A stretch of 54,112 nucleotides of DNA from Lachnospiraceae bacterium (GTDB lineage: Bacteria; Bacillota; Clostridia; Lachnospirales; Lachnospiraceae). The DNA is taken from contig JAAVZL010000007.1 of NCBI GenBank assembly GCA_022791635.1, positions 1 through 54,112 on the forward strand, given 5' to 3'. The position numbers and the translations under genes are program-made. Of the stretch, positions 24,127-32,981 are shown one piece after another. The notes below the pieces were generated by a model. The model was not told the origin of the DNA, ran no database searches, and saw nothing but the letters and a program-made list of their open reading frames with translations. The first letter of the stretch is position 1. Every line of letters begins with the position of its first letter.

Positions 24127-24279
24127 TATGAGGGGGGAGATAGTGATATTCAAATCAACTATCTGCATTTATTATAATATCCAAATGTGTTCAAAGTATG
24201 TCCATTTTCTAAAAGAACCATAAAAATATTGCACAAAAATGAAAATCTCCTTAAGACAAACGAAAATCCCATGGAAGGA

Positions 24280-24309
24280 TTGGAAAATAGGGGAAGAGTG
24301 TGGTATACT
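24280..24309 (+). promoter_or_regulatory. Promoter upstream of the epimerase-like gene
   Basis: -35 TTGGAA (24280-24285), 18-nt spacer, -10 TATACT (24304-24309), about 70 nt ahead of the start codon at 24379. Confidence 0.5.
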
Positions 24310-24378
24310 GAAACACAGTGGGTACATGGCCGCCAATGGGGCGCCAGCAGCAGAATCAAATCAGAGGAGGATGAGACA

Positions 24379-25257
24379 ATGTCCGGATTACGTGTCATGG
24401 AAAATGAGGAATTGAGAGTTTCTGTCAGCGATCACGGGGCAGAGCTTTGCAGCATTTATCATAAGAAGGCAGATCGCGAGGTGATCTGGACGGCAGATCC
24501 TGCCTTTTGGAATCGCCATGCACCTATTCTCTTTCCCTTTGTGGGAAAGGTGACGGGAGGCTTTTACACCTACGAGGGCCAGAAGTATCCTATGGGGCAG
24601 CATGGCTTTGCCAGAGACAGGGAATTCCTTTTTGTGGACGGGGGCGACGACTTTATTCGCCACCGCCTGGTCTCCGATGCCGAAAGCCGCAGTGTTTATC
24701 CCTTTGACTTTCTATTGGAAATTGTGCATAAACTGAATGGAAATTGTGTAACAGTAGAATGGAAGGTAAGCAATCCCGGAGAAAAGACTATGTATTTTTC
24801 CATCGGCGGCCATCCGGGCTTCTGTGTAAGCCGGAATGCGGGAAGCCGTCTGGTCTTTGAGGGCCAGGAGTCTTTAAAAAGGGTAGCCATTGACCCCAAA
24901 ACGGCAGGAGTGGATGTGGAGCATCCAGAGATTCTGCCTTTGAACCAGGGAGTTTACCAGGTGGAGGAGCATACCTTTGACCAGGATGCCCTGATTTTTG
25001 ACCACGGACAGGTGAAAAAGGTCAGCCTGGAGGAGGCGGACGGAACGCGCCTGGTGACACTGTGCTGCCCGGATGCCCTGAGTGTGGGGATCTGGTCTCC
25101 GGTAGGAAAGCAGGCGCCCTTTATCTGTCTGGAGCCTTGGATTGGCAGATGCGACAACAGCGGCTTTGCGGGAGAGCTGAAAGATAAATTTGATGTACAG
25201 AGCCTGGAGGCAGGAAAAAGCTTCCGGACGGCCTATGAGCTCCTGATAGGTGAGTGA
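24379..25257 (+). CDS. Aldose 1-epimerase family protein (LacX-like)
   Basis: A 292-residue galactose-mutarotase-fold protein. Seen are LRVSVSDHGAELCSIYHK near the N-terminus, APILFPFVGKV, GQHGFARDREF near 75 (conserved His), SIGGHPGFCV near 145 and CLEPWIGRCDNSG near the C-terminus. This is the LacX/YihR-like branch, thought to interconvert sugar anomers; the substrate is uncertain. The start at 24379 has AGGAGG 9 nt upstream; the frame extends further up but only into AT-rich leader. murE follows after 41 nt. Confidence 0.87.
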   Translation: MSGLRVMENEELRVSVSDHGAELCSIYHKKADREVIWTADPAFWNRHAPILFPFVGKVTGGFYTYEGQKYPMGQHGFARDREFLFVDGGDDFIRHRLVSDAESRSVYPFDFLLEIVHKLNGNCVTVEWKVSNPGEKTMYFSIGGHPGFCVSRNAGSRLVFEGQESLKRVAIDPKTAGVDVEHPEILPLNQGVYQVEEHTFDQDALIFDHGQVKKVSLEEADGTRLVTLCCPDALSVGIWSPVGKQAPFICLEPWIGRCDNSGFAGELKDKFDVQSLEAGKSFRTAYELLIGE

Positions 25258-25298
25258 GGAACCAGGGGAGAACTCAATTATAAATAGGAGGCAAAGAT

Positions 25299-26774
25299 AT
25301 GCGGGCAGCAAGGGAATTGCTGAAAGAATTAGAATATGAGGTTATGAGCGGAAGCATAGACGTCAATGTCAACGACTTGGTCTACAACACGGCAAAGGTT
25401 ACCAAGGAGTGTATCTTTGTGTGTATCAAGGGTATGGCCTACGACAGTCATGAGGCGGCAGCCCAGGTAGCTTCGGCAGGGGCGGTTGTGATTGTGGCAG
25501 AGCATCCGGTGGAGGTGCCGGAGGGAATCACTTTAGTTCTGGTAAAGGATACCCGCTATGCACTGGCCCTGATTTCGGAGGCTTACTTTGACTATCCGGC
25601 AAAGAAGCTTAAGGTTATCGGAATCACGGGAACCAAGGGAAAGACCACCACAGCCTTTATGATACGCTCGATTCTGGAGCATGCAGGCATCCGCACGGGA
25701 CTTATCGGCACCATAGAGACCATTATCGGAGAGCGTCATATTCCGGCGGACAATACCACGCCGGAGTCTTACGCCATCCAGGAGGACTTTGCCCAGATGG
25801 TGGCCGCGGGCTGTCAGGTGGTGGTGATGGAGGTGTCCTCCCAGGGCTTAAAGCTTCACCGCACGGCTGGAATCTTCTTTGATCTGGGGATATTTACCAA
25901 TCTTGCCCCGGATCACATCGGTCCCGGAGAGCATGAGAGCTTTGAGGAATATCTGGAGTGCAAGAGCCGCCTTTTCCGTCAGTGTAAGGTGGGAATTGCC
26001 AATATAGACGATGCATACTGTATGCAGGTGCTACAGGGCCACACCTGTGAGCTTGAGACCTACGGCTTTTCCAAGGAGGCAGATCTTCGGGCCTCCAGGA
26101 TGGAGCTCATCAGCCGTCCGGGATATCTGGGTGCGGCCTATGAGGTTTCCGGCCTGGAACATTTTCATGTGGAAATCGATCTTCCCGGAAAATTCAGTGT
26201 CTACAACTCTCTTGTGGCCATCGCAGTCTGCCGCCACTTTGCCATTCCCAGGGAAATCATGCTGGAGGCGCTGCGGGAGGCAAAGACCAAGGGAAGAATC
26301 GAAAAGGTAAAAGTATCCGATGATTTTACACTGATGATCGACTATGCCCACAATGCCATGAGCCTGGAAAGCCTTCTCACAACGTTACGGGAGTATGAGC
26401 CCAGGCGTCTGGTGTGCCTCTTTGGCTGCGGCGGAAATCGTTCCCGTCTGCGGCGCTTTGAGATGGGAGAGGTTTCGGGGCGGCTGGCGGATTTGACGGT
26501 GATCACCTCCGACAATCCCCGGTTTGAGGAGCCTCAGGCAATCATCGATGACATTAAGACGGGCATCCAAAAGACAAACGGGGCCTATGTAGAGATCCCG
26601 GATCGAAAGGAGGCCATCCGCTACGTGATTGCCAACGGCCAGCCGGGGGATGTGATCGTGCTGGCCGGAAAGGGGCATGAGGACTACCAGGAGATTCGGG
26701 GCGTGAAGCATCCCATGGATGAGCGCGTGCTGATTCAGGAGGTGCTTGCCGAGATGAAAGAGGGAAGGGACTAA
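25299..26774 (+). CDS. murE: UDP-N-acetylmuramoyl-tripeptide synthetase (MurE)
   Basis: A 491-residue Mur ligase adding the third residue of the peptidoglycan stem. It has an N-terminal UDP-binding domain, ATP loop GTKGKTTTAFM near 112, NTTPES near 147, VMEVSSQGL near 175, TNLAPDHIG near 205, and a C-terminal domain with TSDNPRFEEP. The DNPR motif points to meso-diaminopimelate as substrate, fitting Clostridia walls. GGAGG lies 8 nt upstream; priA follows after 7 nt. Confidence 0.93.
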   Translation: MRAARELLKELEYEVMSGSIDVNVNDLVYNTAKVTKECIFVCIKGMAYDSHEAAAQVASAGAVVIVAEHPVEVPEGITLVLVKDTRYALALISEAYFDYPAKKLKVIGITGTKGKTTTAFMIRSILEHAGIRTGLIGTIETIIGERHIPADNTTPESYAIQEDFAQMVAAGCQVVVMEVSSQGLKLHRTAGIFFDLGIFTNLAPDHIGPGEHESFEEYLECKSRLFRQCKVGIANIDDAYCMQVLQGHTCELETYGFSKEADLRASRMELISRPGYLGAAYEVSGLEHFHVEIDLPGKFSVYNSLVAIAVCRHFAIPREIMLEALREAKTKGRIEKVKVSDDFTLMIDYAHNAMSLESLLTTLREYEPRRLVCLFGCGGNRSRLRRFEMGEVSGRLADLTVITSDNPRFEEPQAIIDDIKTGIQKTNGAYVEIPDRKEAIRYVIANGQPGDVIVLAGKGHEDYQEIRGVKHPMDERVLIQEVLAEMKEGRD

Positions 26775-26781
26775 GAGGAGG

Positions 26782-29019
26782 ATGGGGGCCAAATATGCCA
26801 ATGTCATTGTTGACATTTCCATGGAAAAACTGGATAAAGCCTTTCAATATCAGATTCCTCAGGAATTAAGAGACACCTTAGAGGTGGGAATGCAGGTGGT
26901 AGTCCCTTTTGGAAACGGCAGGCGCACCCTTACCGGCTATGTGGTGGAGCTTACGGATGTGTGTGAATTTGATCCCTCCCGCATGAAGCCGATTCTTGAG
27001 ATTGCCGAAAAGGGAATCCCTCTGGAGGGACAGCTGATTTCCCTGGCACAGTGGATGCGCCGGACCTACGGAGCCACCATGAATCAGGCCCTGAAAACCG
27101 TGCTCCCGGTGCGAAAAAGGGTGCAGGAGAAGACGAGAAGGAAATTGGTGCGAGCCATTTCCCTGGAGGAAGCAAAAGCTTATTTGAAGCTTTTTGAACA
27201 GAAGCATCAGACGGCAAGGCTTCGTCTTATGGCAGCCCTTATGGATACCCCGGAGCTTGATTACCGACTGGCTGCGGAGCAGCTGCACCTTTCGACCGCC
27301 ACGGTAAATAAGCTGGAGGAGATGGGGATTCTTCGGGTGGAGACGGCCATGGTGTTTCGCAATCCCGTCAAGGCTTCCCGGCTTGAGCCCCACCCCTTTG
27401 ACCTGACGGCTTCCCAGCAGGCCATTGTGGAGGATATAGGGCGGCGCATGAAGGCGGGGGATGACCGGCCCTCCCTGATCTATGGGGTCACCGGCAGCGG
27501 AAAGACGGCTGTCTATCTGGAGCTGATTGCCGGTATTCTTCGCCAGGGGAAGGAAGCCATTGTGCTGATTCCCGAGATTGCCCTGACCTTTCAGACAGCC
27601 CTTCGCTTCTACAAGCGCTTTGGAGATGCGGTGTCTATCATTAATTCCAGGCTCTCCCAGGGAGAGCGGTACGATCAGTTTGAGCGGGCAAGAAGGGGAG
27701 AGGTCCGGGTGATGATTGGTCCCCGCTCCGCCTTGTTTACCCCGTTTCAAAATCTGGGAATGATTGTCATAGATGAGGAGCACGAGGCCAGCTATAAAAG
27801 CGAGACGGCGCCGCGGTATCATGCCCGGGAGACAGCCATTGAGCGGGCCCGGATGACAGATGCGTTTGTGGTTTTGGGCTCGGCCACACCCTCGGTGGAG
27901 GCTTATGAAAAAGCATGCAACGGTACATACTGTCTGTATCGGTTAGAACAGCGTATTTTTGGCCAGGCATTGCCCAAGGTGGAGGTTGTGGATCTGAGGG
28001 AGGAGTTAAAAAGCGGCAACCGTTCTATCTTAAGCGGCAGGCTCCGCGCCCTCATGGAAGAGCGCCTAAAGAAAGGGCAGCAGGTGATGCTGTTTTTAAA
28101 TCGAAGAGGCTATGCAGGTTTTGTTTCTTGCAGAGCCTGCGGACATGTGTTAAAATGTCCCCATTGTGATGTGTCTCTCTCCCTTCACAAGGGAGGCCGG
28201 ATGGTCTGCCACTACTGCGGGTATGAGGAGCAGACGAAAAGAGAATGTCCCTCCTGCGGTTCCCCTTATATCGGGGCCTTCCGTGCAGGAACCCAGCAGG
28301 TAGTGGAGATTGTAGAGAGGGAATTTCCAAAGGCAAGGGTTCTTCGGATGGATATGGACACGACCAGGAACAAGGACGGTCACGAGCGGATTTTGGAGGC
28401 TTTTGCAGAGGGCCGGGCCGACATTCTGGTGGGAACCCAGATGATCGTCAAGGGCCACGATTTCCCTTCGGTGACCTTGGTTGGGGTGCTGGCAGCGGAT
28501 TTGTCCCTCTATACAAATGATTATCGGGCCTCGGAGCGGACCTTTCAGCTTTTGACCCAGGCAGCAGGCCGGGCCGGGCGGGGCAGGGAAGCGGGAATTG
28601 CCGTGATTCAGACCTACAGTCCAAAGCATTACAGCATCCGGGCGGCAGCGGCCCAGGACTATGAGCAGTTCTTTCAAAAGGAGCTGGGTTATCGGAGACT
28701 GATGGAGTATCCCCCTGCGGCTTCTCTTTTGGCTGTCTATCTTTCGGACAAGGAGAGGGAGCGTCTGGAGGAGGGGGCCGCTTACCTGAAAGAGAATCTA
28801 AAGAAGTATTCGGAGAGCAAACGGGTGCAGATGATCGGTCCCGCAGACGCCTCTGTGGCCAAGGTGAACGATGTCTACCGAAAGGTGATTTACTTGAAAG
28901 GAAGAGATCCCCAGGCTTTGACAGAGCTTAAGGAGCAGATGGAGCTTCTCTGGCAGAGAGAGAGCATATTGCAGCAGCTGACAATCCAATTTGACAGAAA
29001 TCCCATGAATGGGTTTTAA
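26782..29019 (+). CDS. priA: Primosomal protein N' (replication restart helicase)
   Basis: A 745-residue PriA: N-terminal 3' DNA-binding domain, Walker A GVTGSGKTAVYLE near 232, DEEH box IVIDEEHEASYKSE near 332, and an eight-Cys zinc region (CRACG, CPHCD, CHYCG, CPSCG) near 455-500, then the second helicase domain (DILVGTQMIVKGHDFP, TQAAGRAGRG). It reloads the replisome at stalled forks. AGAGGAGG precedes the ATG, 7 nt after murE. Confidence 0.95.
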   Translation: MGAKYANVIVDISMEKLDKAFQYQIPQELRDTLEVGMQVVVPFGNGRRTLTGYVVELTDVCEFDPSRMKPILEIAEKGIPLEGQLISLAQWMRRTYGATMNQALKTVLPVRKRVQEKTRRKLVRAISLEEAKAYLKLFEQKHQTARLRLMAALMDTPELDYRLAAEQLHLSTATVNKLEEMGILRVETAMVFRNPVKASRLEPHPFDLTASQQAIVEDIGRRMKAGDDRPSLIYGVTGSGKTAVYLELIAGILRQGKEAIVLIPEIALTFQTALRFYKRFGDAVSIINSRLSQGERYDQFERARRGEVRVMIGPRSALFTPFQNLGMIVIDEEHEASYKSETAPRYHARETAIERARMTDAFVVLGSATPSVEAYEKACNGTYCLYRLEQRIFGQALPKVEVVDLREELKSGNRSILSGRLRALMEERLKKGQQVMLFLNRRGYAGFVSCRACGHVLKCPHCDVSLSLHKGGRMVCHYCGYEEQTKRECPSCGSPYIGAFRAGTQQVVEIVEREFPKARVLRMDMDTTRNKDGHERILEAFAEGRADILVGTQMIVKGHDFPSVTLVGVLAADLSLYTNDYRASERTFQLLTQAAGRAGRGREAGIAVIQTYSPKHYSIRAAAAQDYEQFFQKELGYRRLMEYPPAASLLAVYLSDKERERLEEGAAYLKENLKKYSESKRVQMIGPADASVAKVNDVYRKVIYLKGRDPQALTELKEQMELLWQRESILQQLTIQFDRNPMNGF

Positions 29020-29022
29020 ATA

Positions 29023-29160
29023 GCAGGGTACTGCGGAACTGGAAACAGCAGGACCTCAGTCAATACCCAGATGGATTTACGGACACGTCTTTTGTGGCCG
29101 GAAATACATCTCTATATAACTGTGTATTGAATGAGGTACTGCGGAACTAAAAATGGAGGA
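29023..29160 (+). repeat. Duplicated structured leader before def
   Basis: Same architecture as at 1-143. HP1 stem GGTACTGC (29027-29034) / GCAGGACC (29048-29055) around loop GGAACTGGAAACA; HP2 at 29076-29104 with TTT/AAA, CGG/CCG and CAC/GTG stems and the same A-G mismatches; then the 14-nt segment GGTACTGCGGAACT is repeated at 29135-29148, ending at the def ribosome site GGAGGA. Relative to the degV copy, stem bases change in pairs (A-T to G-C, T-A to C-G; CGAA/TTCG to CAC/GTG), which favours a folded RNA. Confidence 0.6.
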
Positions 29161-29168
29161 ACAAGTAG

Positions 29169-29642
29169 ATGGCAATCAGAAAAATCAGACAGCTGGGGGA
29201 CGAGATTCTCAGGAAGAAGTGCCGGGAGGTTCCGGAGCTTACGCCCAAGCTTAAGGAGCTTATTGAGGACATGTACGACACCATGTATGAGGCGGAGGGT
29301 GTAGGCCTTGCGGCGCCTCAGGTGGGAATTCTCAAGCGCATCGTGGTGATCGATGTGGACGGAACGCCCTACACCATGATAAATCCCAGAATTCTGGAGA
29401 CGAGAGATACCCAGACGGCGGGCGAGGGCTGCTTAAGTGTACCGGGAAAGGCAGGGGATGTGACACGTCCGGCCTATGTGCGGGCAGAGGCCTGGGATGA
29501 GAATATGGAGCACTACGTGGTGGAGGCCGACGGTTACCTGGCAAGGGCCATCTGCCATGAGGTAGATCACCTGGAAGGCATTATGTATGTGGATAAGGTA
29601 GAGGGTGAGCTCTACGATGTAGTTCCGGAGGATGAGGAGTAG
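29169..29642 (+). CDS. def: Peptide deformylase
   Basis: A 157-residue metalloenzyme that removes the N-formyl group from new proteins. All three motifs are present: GVGLAAPQVG near 44, EGCLSVPG near 89 (metal Cys) and ICHEVDHLEG near 130 (metal His pair and catalytic Glu). GGAGGA lies 8 nt ahead. fmt follows after 5 nt, the usual pairing of formylation and deformylation. Confidence 0.96.
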   Translation: MAIRKIRQLGDEILRKKCREVPELTPKLKELIEDMYDTMYEAEGVGLAAPQVGILKRIVVIDVDGTPYTMINPRILETRDTQTAGEGCLSVPGKAGDVTRPAYVRAEAWDENMEHYVVEADGYLARAICHEVDHLEGIMYVDKVEGELYDVVPEDEE

Positions 29643-29647
29643 ACAGA

Positions 29648-30580
29648 ATGAAAATTATTTTTATGGGAACGCCGGATTTTGCAGTGGGGACTCTGGAGGC
29701 CCTCCTTGGGGCAGGTCATGAGATCACCCTGGTGGTCTCCCAGCCGGATAAGCCCAAGGGCAGAGGCCATGAGCTCATTCCCACGCCGGTGAAGGCGGCA
29801 GCCCTGGCTCACAATCTGCGGATTTATCAGCCAGCAAGGCTGCGGGATGAGACAGCAGAGGAAACGTTGCGCAATACGGAGGCGGATGTGATTGTGGTGG
29901 CAGCCTTCGGACAGCTGGTGCCGAAGTCTATTTTGGAGATGAAGCGTTACGGCTGTATCAATGTCCACGGCTCCCTGCTTCCCAAGTACCGGGGAGCGGC
30001 CCCTATCCAGTGGGCAGTCATAGACGGGGAAGAAAAAAGCGGCATTACCATCATGCAGATGGATGAGGGGCTGGATACGGGCGATATGCTGTTAAAGGCA
30101 GAGGTGCCTCTTTCCCCCAAGGAGACGGGAGGCAGCCTTTTTGAAAAGCTGAGCGCTCTGGGAGCGTCCCTCTGTGTGGAAGCTTTGGAAGGCTTGGAGG
30201 CAGGCGCCCTGATTCCCCAAAAGCAGGGAGAGTCTCCCACTGCCTATGCCCAAATGCTTACAAAGGAAATGGGGGAGCTTAACTGGTCCCGGCCGGCAAA
30301 GGAGCTGGAGTGTCTGATTCGGGGGTTAAATCCCTGGCCCAGCGCTTATACCCGGTTATCCGGCAAGACCTTAAAGATTTGGGATGCGGATGTATGTGAG
30401 GAGGGTCACGCAGGAAAAGCCTGTGGGGAGATTGTGAGAGTGGCAAAGGATGCTGTCTATGTGGCCTGCGGCCAAGGGCTGTTGAAGATCAACGAGCTCC
30501 AGCTCCAGGGAAAGAAGCGTATGGATACGGCGGCCTTTCTTCGGGGATACCGCCTTCAGGAGGGAACGATCCTCGGCTGA
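29648..30580 (+). CDS. fmt: Methionyl-tRNA formyltransferase
   Basis: A 310-residue enzyme that formylates initiator Met-tRNA. MGTPDFAVGTLEALL at the N-terminus, catalytic segment NVHGSLLPKYRGAAPIQWAVIDGE near 107-130 with conserved Asn, His and Asp, DEGLDTGDML near 142, and a C-terminal OB-like domain (GLNPWPSAYT). Normal length. Confidence 0.96.
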   Translation: MKIIFMGTPDFAVGTLEALLGAGHEITLVVSQPDKPKGRGHELIPTPVKAAALAHNLRIYQPARLRDETAEETLRNTEADVIVVAAFGQLVPKSILEMKRYGCINVHGSLLPKYRGAAPIQWAVIDGEEKSGITIMQMDEGLDTGDMLLKAEVPLSPKETGGSLFEKLSALGASLCVEALEGLEAGALIPQKQGESPTAYAQMLTKEMGELNWSRPAKELECLIRGLNPWPSAYTRLSGKTLKIWDADVCEEGHAGKACGEIVRVAKDAVYVACGQGLLKINELQLQGKKRMDTAAFLRGYRLQEGTILG

Positions 30581-30596
30581 GCCTTTGGCCGTGAAT

Positions 30597-30697
30597 TAAG
30601 GAAACACCCTATGGGTATACCTATATGCACAAAAACATGTGCAAGCTAAGGAAACACCCTATGGGTATACCTATATGCACAAGAAGCATGTGCAAAT
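30597..30697 (+). repeat. Tandem 50-nt leader repeats with small upstream ORFs
   Basis: Two near-identical units (30597-30646 and 30647-30697) begin TAAGGAAACACCCTATGGG, and a third TTAAGGAAA (30697 on) is the real ribosome site of the next gene. Each unit has AAGGA, then 8 nt, then ATG. The first ATG (30611) opens a 12-codon frame (MGIPICTKTCAS) stopping at 30647-30649; the second (30661) opens a 34-codon frame overlapping the peptidase start out of frame, ending at 30765. Each unit also holds a TGCACA/TGTGCA hairpin. Translation of these ORFs is inferred, not shown. Confidence 0.6.
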
Positions 30698-30716
30698 TAA
30701 GGAAAGGAGATTTAAA

Positions 30717-31424
30717 ATGCCTTATTATGGTTATGGATACTATTTTGACCCCACATACCTCTTAGTGATCATCGGTGTGATAATTTCTCTCGTGGCATCT
30801 GCCAAGGTAAAGGGAACCTATGCAAAATACAGCAAGGTCCGCAGCCGTTCCGGCCTTACCGGAGCAGAGGCTGCGGAGCGGATCTTGAGATCCGCAGGCC
30901 TTTACGAGGTGCGGATTGAGCATATTGCAGGAAGCCTTACGGATCACTACGATCCCAGAACCAAGGTTTTGCGTCTGTCGGATTCCGTCTACGGCTCTGC
31001 TTCCGTGGCAGCCATCGGCGTGGCAGCTCATGAGTGTGGCCATGCCATCCAGGATGATCGGTCTTACGCGCCTTTGCGTATCCGCAACGGACTGGTGCCT
31101 GTTGCCAATATCGGCACCCAGGCGGCCTGGCCTATCATTCTTGTGGGACTGTTTCTGGGAAGCTCCTCTTTTCTCATTAACCTGGGGATTCTTCTCTTTT
31201 CTCTGGGGGTGCTTTTTCAGATTGTAACCCTGCCCGTGGAGTTTGACGCCTCCGGCCGGGCAATTCGTATTTTGGGAGATTCCGGAATCCTCTATGAGGA
31301 GGAGGTAAAGCAGACGAAGAAGGTATTAAGCGCGGCGGCCATGACCTATGTGGCGGCAGCGGCGGCTTCTATTTTGTCTCTTCTGCGTCTTTTGATCCTG
31401 TTTGGAGGAAGAGATCGTGACTGA
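30717..31424 (+). CDS. Neutral zinc metallopeptidase, membrane-bound (YugP-like)
   Basis: A 235-residue protein. N-terminal YYGYGYYFDPTYLL and a membrane helix near 10-30, then a conserved soluble stretch, zinc motif AAHECGHAIQ (HExxH) near 107-117, two to three hydrophobic segments near 140-185 and 215-230, and EFDASGRA after the second. It matches the membrane zinc-metallopeptidase family often found in the priA-def-fmt-rsmB neighbourhood of Firmicutes. Biological substrate unknown. The start at 30717 follows AAAGGAG; upstream in-frame ATG codons fall inside the leader repeats. Confidence 0.87.
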   Translation: MPYYGYGYYFDPTYLLVIIGVIISLVASAKVKGTYAKYSKVRSRSGLTGAEAAERILRSAGLYEVRIEHIAGSLTDHYDPRTKVLRLSDSVYGSASVAAIGVAAHECGHAIQDDRSYAPLRIRNGLVPVANIGTQAAWPIILVGLFLGSSSFLINLGILLFSLGVLFQIVTLPVEFDASGRAIRILGDSGILYEEEVKQTKKVLSAAAMTYVAAAAASILSLLRLLILFGGRDRD

Positions 31425-32781
31425 GAAGCCAAACAGTCGCAAGCTGGCGCTGGAGATCCTGATGGAGGTTACCCGGCAGGAGGAGTACAGCCACATTGCC
31501 ATTCGCAGGACTCTTGAGAAATACCAGTATATAGGAAAGCAGGAGCGGGCCTTTATAACCCGTCTTACAGAGGGAACTCTGGAATGGATGCTCCATCTTG
31601 ACTATATCATCAACCAGTTTTCCAGTGTGAAGGTTCCTAAAATGAAGCCGGTGATCCGCAATATTCTGCGGATGTCCGTCTATCAATTAAAATTTATGGA
31701 CAGTGTGCCCCCTTCCGCCGTCTGTGACGAGGCTGTCAAGCTGGCGGTGGGGAAGGGATTTCGGGGACTTAAGGGTTTTGTCAACGGAGTGCTGCGTAAT
31801 ATTGCGCGGAATTTAGATAAGGCCGCCTATCCCGAAAAATCAGATCCTGTGGCCTATTTATCTGTTATCTATTCCATGCCGGAATGGATCGTGGAGGATT
31901 GGCTGTCTGCCTATGGGAGAGAGACCACGGAAAGCATGCTGGGAGCCTTTTTGAAAAAGGAACCCCTGTCCATCCGTCCCAATTTAGAGAAAATAAGCGC
32001 TATGGAGCTTAAGAAGCGTCTGGAGGACCGGGGCATTGTCGTTTCGGAGGCAGCCTGGCCTTCCTATGCCCTTCGCATTGCAGGGTATGATTATCTGGGC
32101 GCCATTCCCGAATTCCGGGAGGGGCTGTTTCAGGTCCAGGATGTAAGCTCTATGTTGGTCGTGGAGGCGGCAGCTCCCACGGAGGGAGACCTCTGCATGG
32201 ATGTGTGCGCGGCACCCGGTGGAAAAAGCCTCCATTTGGCGGAGAAGCTTCACGGCACAGGCTGGGTGGAGGCCCGGGACCTGACAGAATACAAAGCAGA
32301 GCTTATCCGGGAAAACGCCCGGCGTCTCGGCGCAGAGAACCTGTCCGTGTGCACTTGGGATGCTTGCATCTGTCATGAGGAATCGGTGGGGAAGGCGGAT
32401 ATTGTGCTGGCCGATCTGCCCTGCTCAGGCCTTGGGGTTCTGGGAAAGAAAACCGATCTGAAATACCGCATGACCCGGGAGCAGCAAAAGGAGCTTGCCA
32501 GTCTTCAGAGAAGGATTCTTACGGCGGTTCAGGCCTATGTAAAGCCAGGGGGGATTCTGATCTACAGCACCTGCACCATTTCCCCGGAGGAGAATGAGGA
32601 GAATGCAGCATGGTTCCTTAAGCAGTTCCCCTTCGAGAGCGTGCCCCTTACGGATTGCATCCCTGAGGGAGTAAAAGCAGAAACCCTTGACAAAGGCTAT
32701 ATTCAGCTTTTGCCGGGCGTTCACGGCTGTGACGGATTTTTTATAGCAAAATTCAGGAAAATCAAGGGGACAGATTCTTAA
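31417..32781 (+). CDS. rsmB: 16S rRNA (cytosine-967-C5)-methyltransferase
   Basis: A 454-residue RsmB: N-terminal NusB-like RNA-binding domain (SRKLALEILMEVTRQEEYSH..., about 10-145) and a Rossmann methyltransferase with VCAAPGGKSLHLAE near 268 (SAM site), DLPCSGLGVLGKK near 334 and the catalytic Cys in STCTISPEENE near 390. The GTG start at 31417, with GGAGGA upstream, overlaps the peptidase stop by 8 nt. A TTG at 31402 is an alternative. Confidence 0.93.
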   Translation: MTEKPNSRKLALEILMEVTRQEEYSHIAIRRTLEKYQYIGKQERAFITRLTEGTLEWMLHLDYIINQFSSVKVPKMKPVIRNILRMSVYQLKFMDSVPPSAVCDEAVKLAVGKGFRGLKGFVNGVLRNIARNLDKAAYPEKSDPVAYLSVIYSMPEWIVEDWLSAYGRETTESMLGAFLKKEPLSIRPNLEKISAMELKKRLEDRGIVVSEAAWPSYALRIAGYDYLGAIPEFREGLFQVQDVSSMLVVEAAAPTEGDLCMDVCAAPGGKSLHLAEKLHGTGWVEARDLTEYKAELIRENARRLGAENLSVCTWDACICHEESVGKADIVLADLPCSGLGVLGKKTDLKYRMTREQQKELASLQRRILTAVQAYVKPGGILIYSTCTISPEENEENAAWFLKQFPFESVPLTDCIPEGVKAETLDKGYIQLLPGVHGCDGFFIAKFRKIKGTDS

Positions 32782-32789
32782 CATGATTA

Positions 32790-32940
32790 GGTTAAGCCTG
32801 CAAAGACTACCGGCGCAGGGGAGGAGGGCCGCCCCGGTCAGGAGTTATTCTAAGGGGTACCAAGCAAGGCTTGGTGGATTCCTTAGGATCTAGGTGGCGG
32901 TTCTTGCCCGGAGCCCTTACAAGATTTTAAGGGCTTAACT
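32790..32940 (+). ncRNA. Structured RNA of unknown class between rsmB and rlmN
   Basis: Outer stem GTTAAGCC (32791-32798) / GGCTTAAC (32932-32939). Inside: a G-rich arm closed by ACCGG/CCGGT; a strong hairpin CTAAGG-ACCAAGC/GCTTGGT-CCTTAG (about 32851-32887); a GGTGGCGGTTCTTGCCCGG segment; and GCCCTTA (32913-32919) / TAAGGGC (32928-32934), which shares bases with the outer stem, so the two cannot form together. Mutually exclusive stems ahead of rlmN look riboswitch-like. I cannot match it to T-box, SAM, TPP, FMN, glycine, c-di-GMP or other classes I know. Confidence 0.6.
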
Positions 32941-32981
32941 TCATAACATGGACGTCTTCTTTGGTAAGGAACATAAAACTT

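Noticed and set aside
32790..32940. T-box leader before rlmN
   Set aside because: There is a GGTGGCGG stretch, but no AGGGTGGNACCGCG T-box sequence, no stem I specifier layout and no terminator with T-run.
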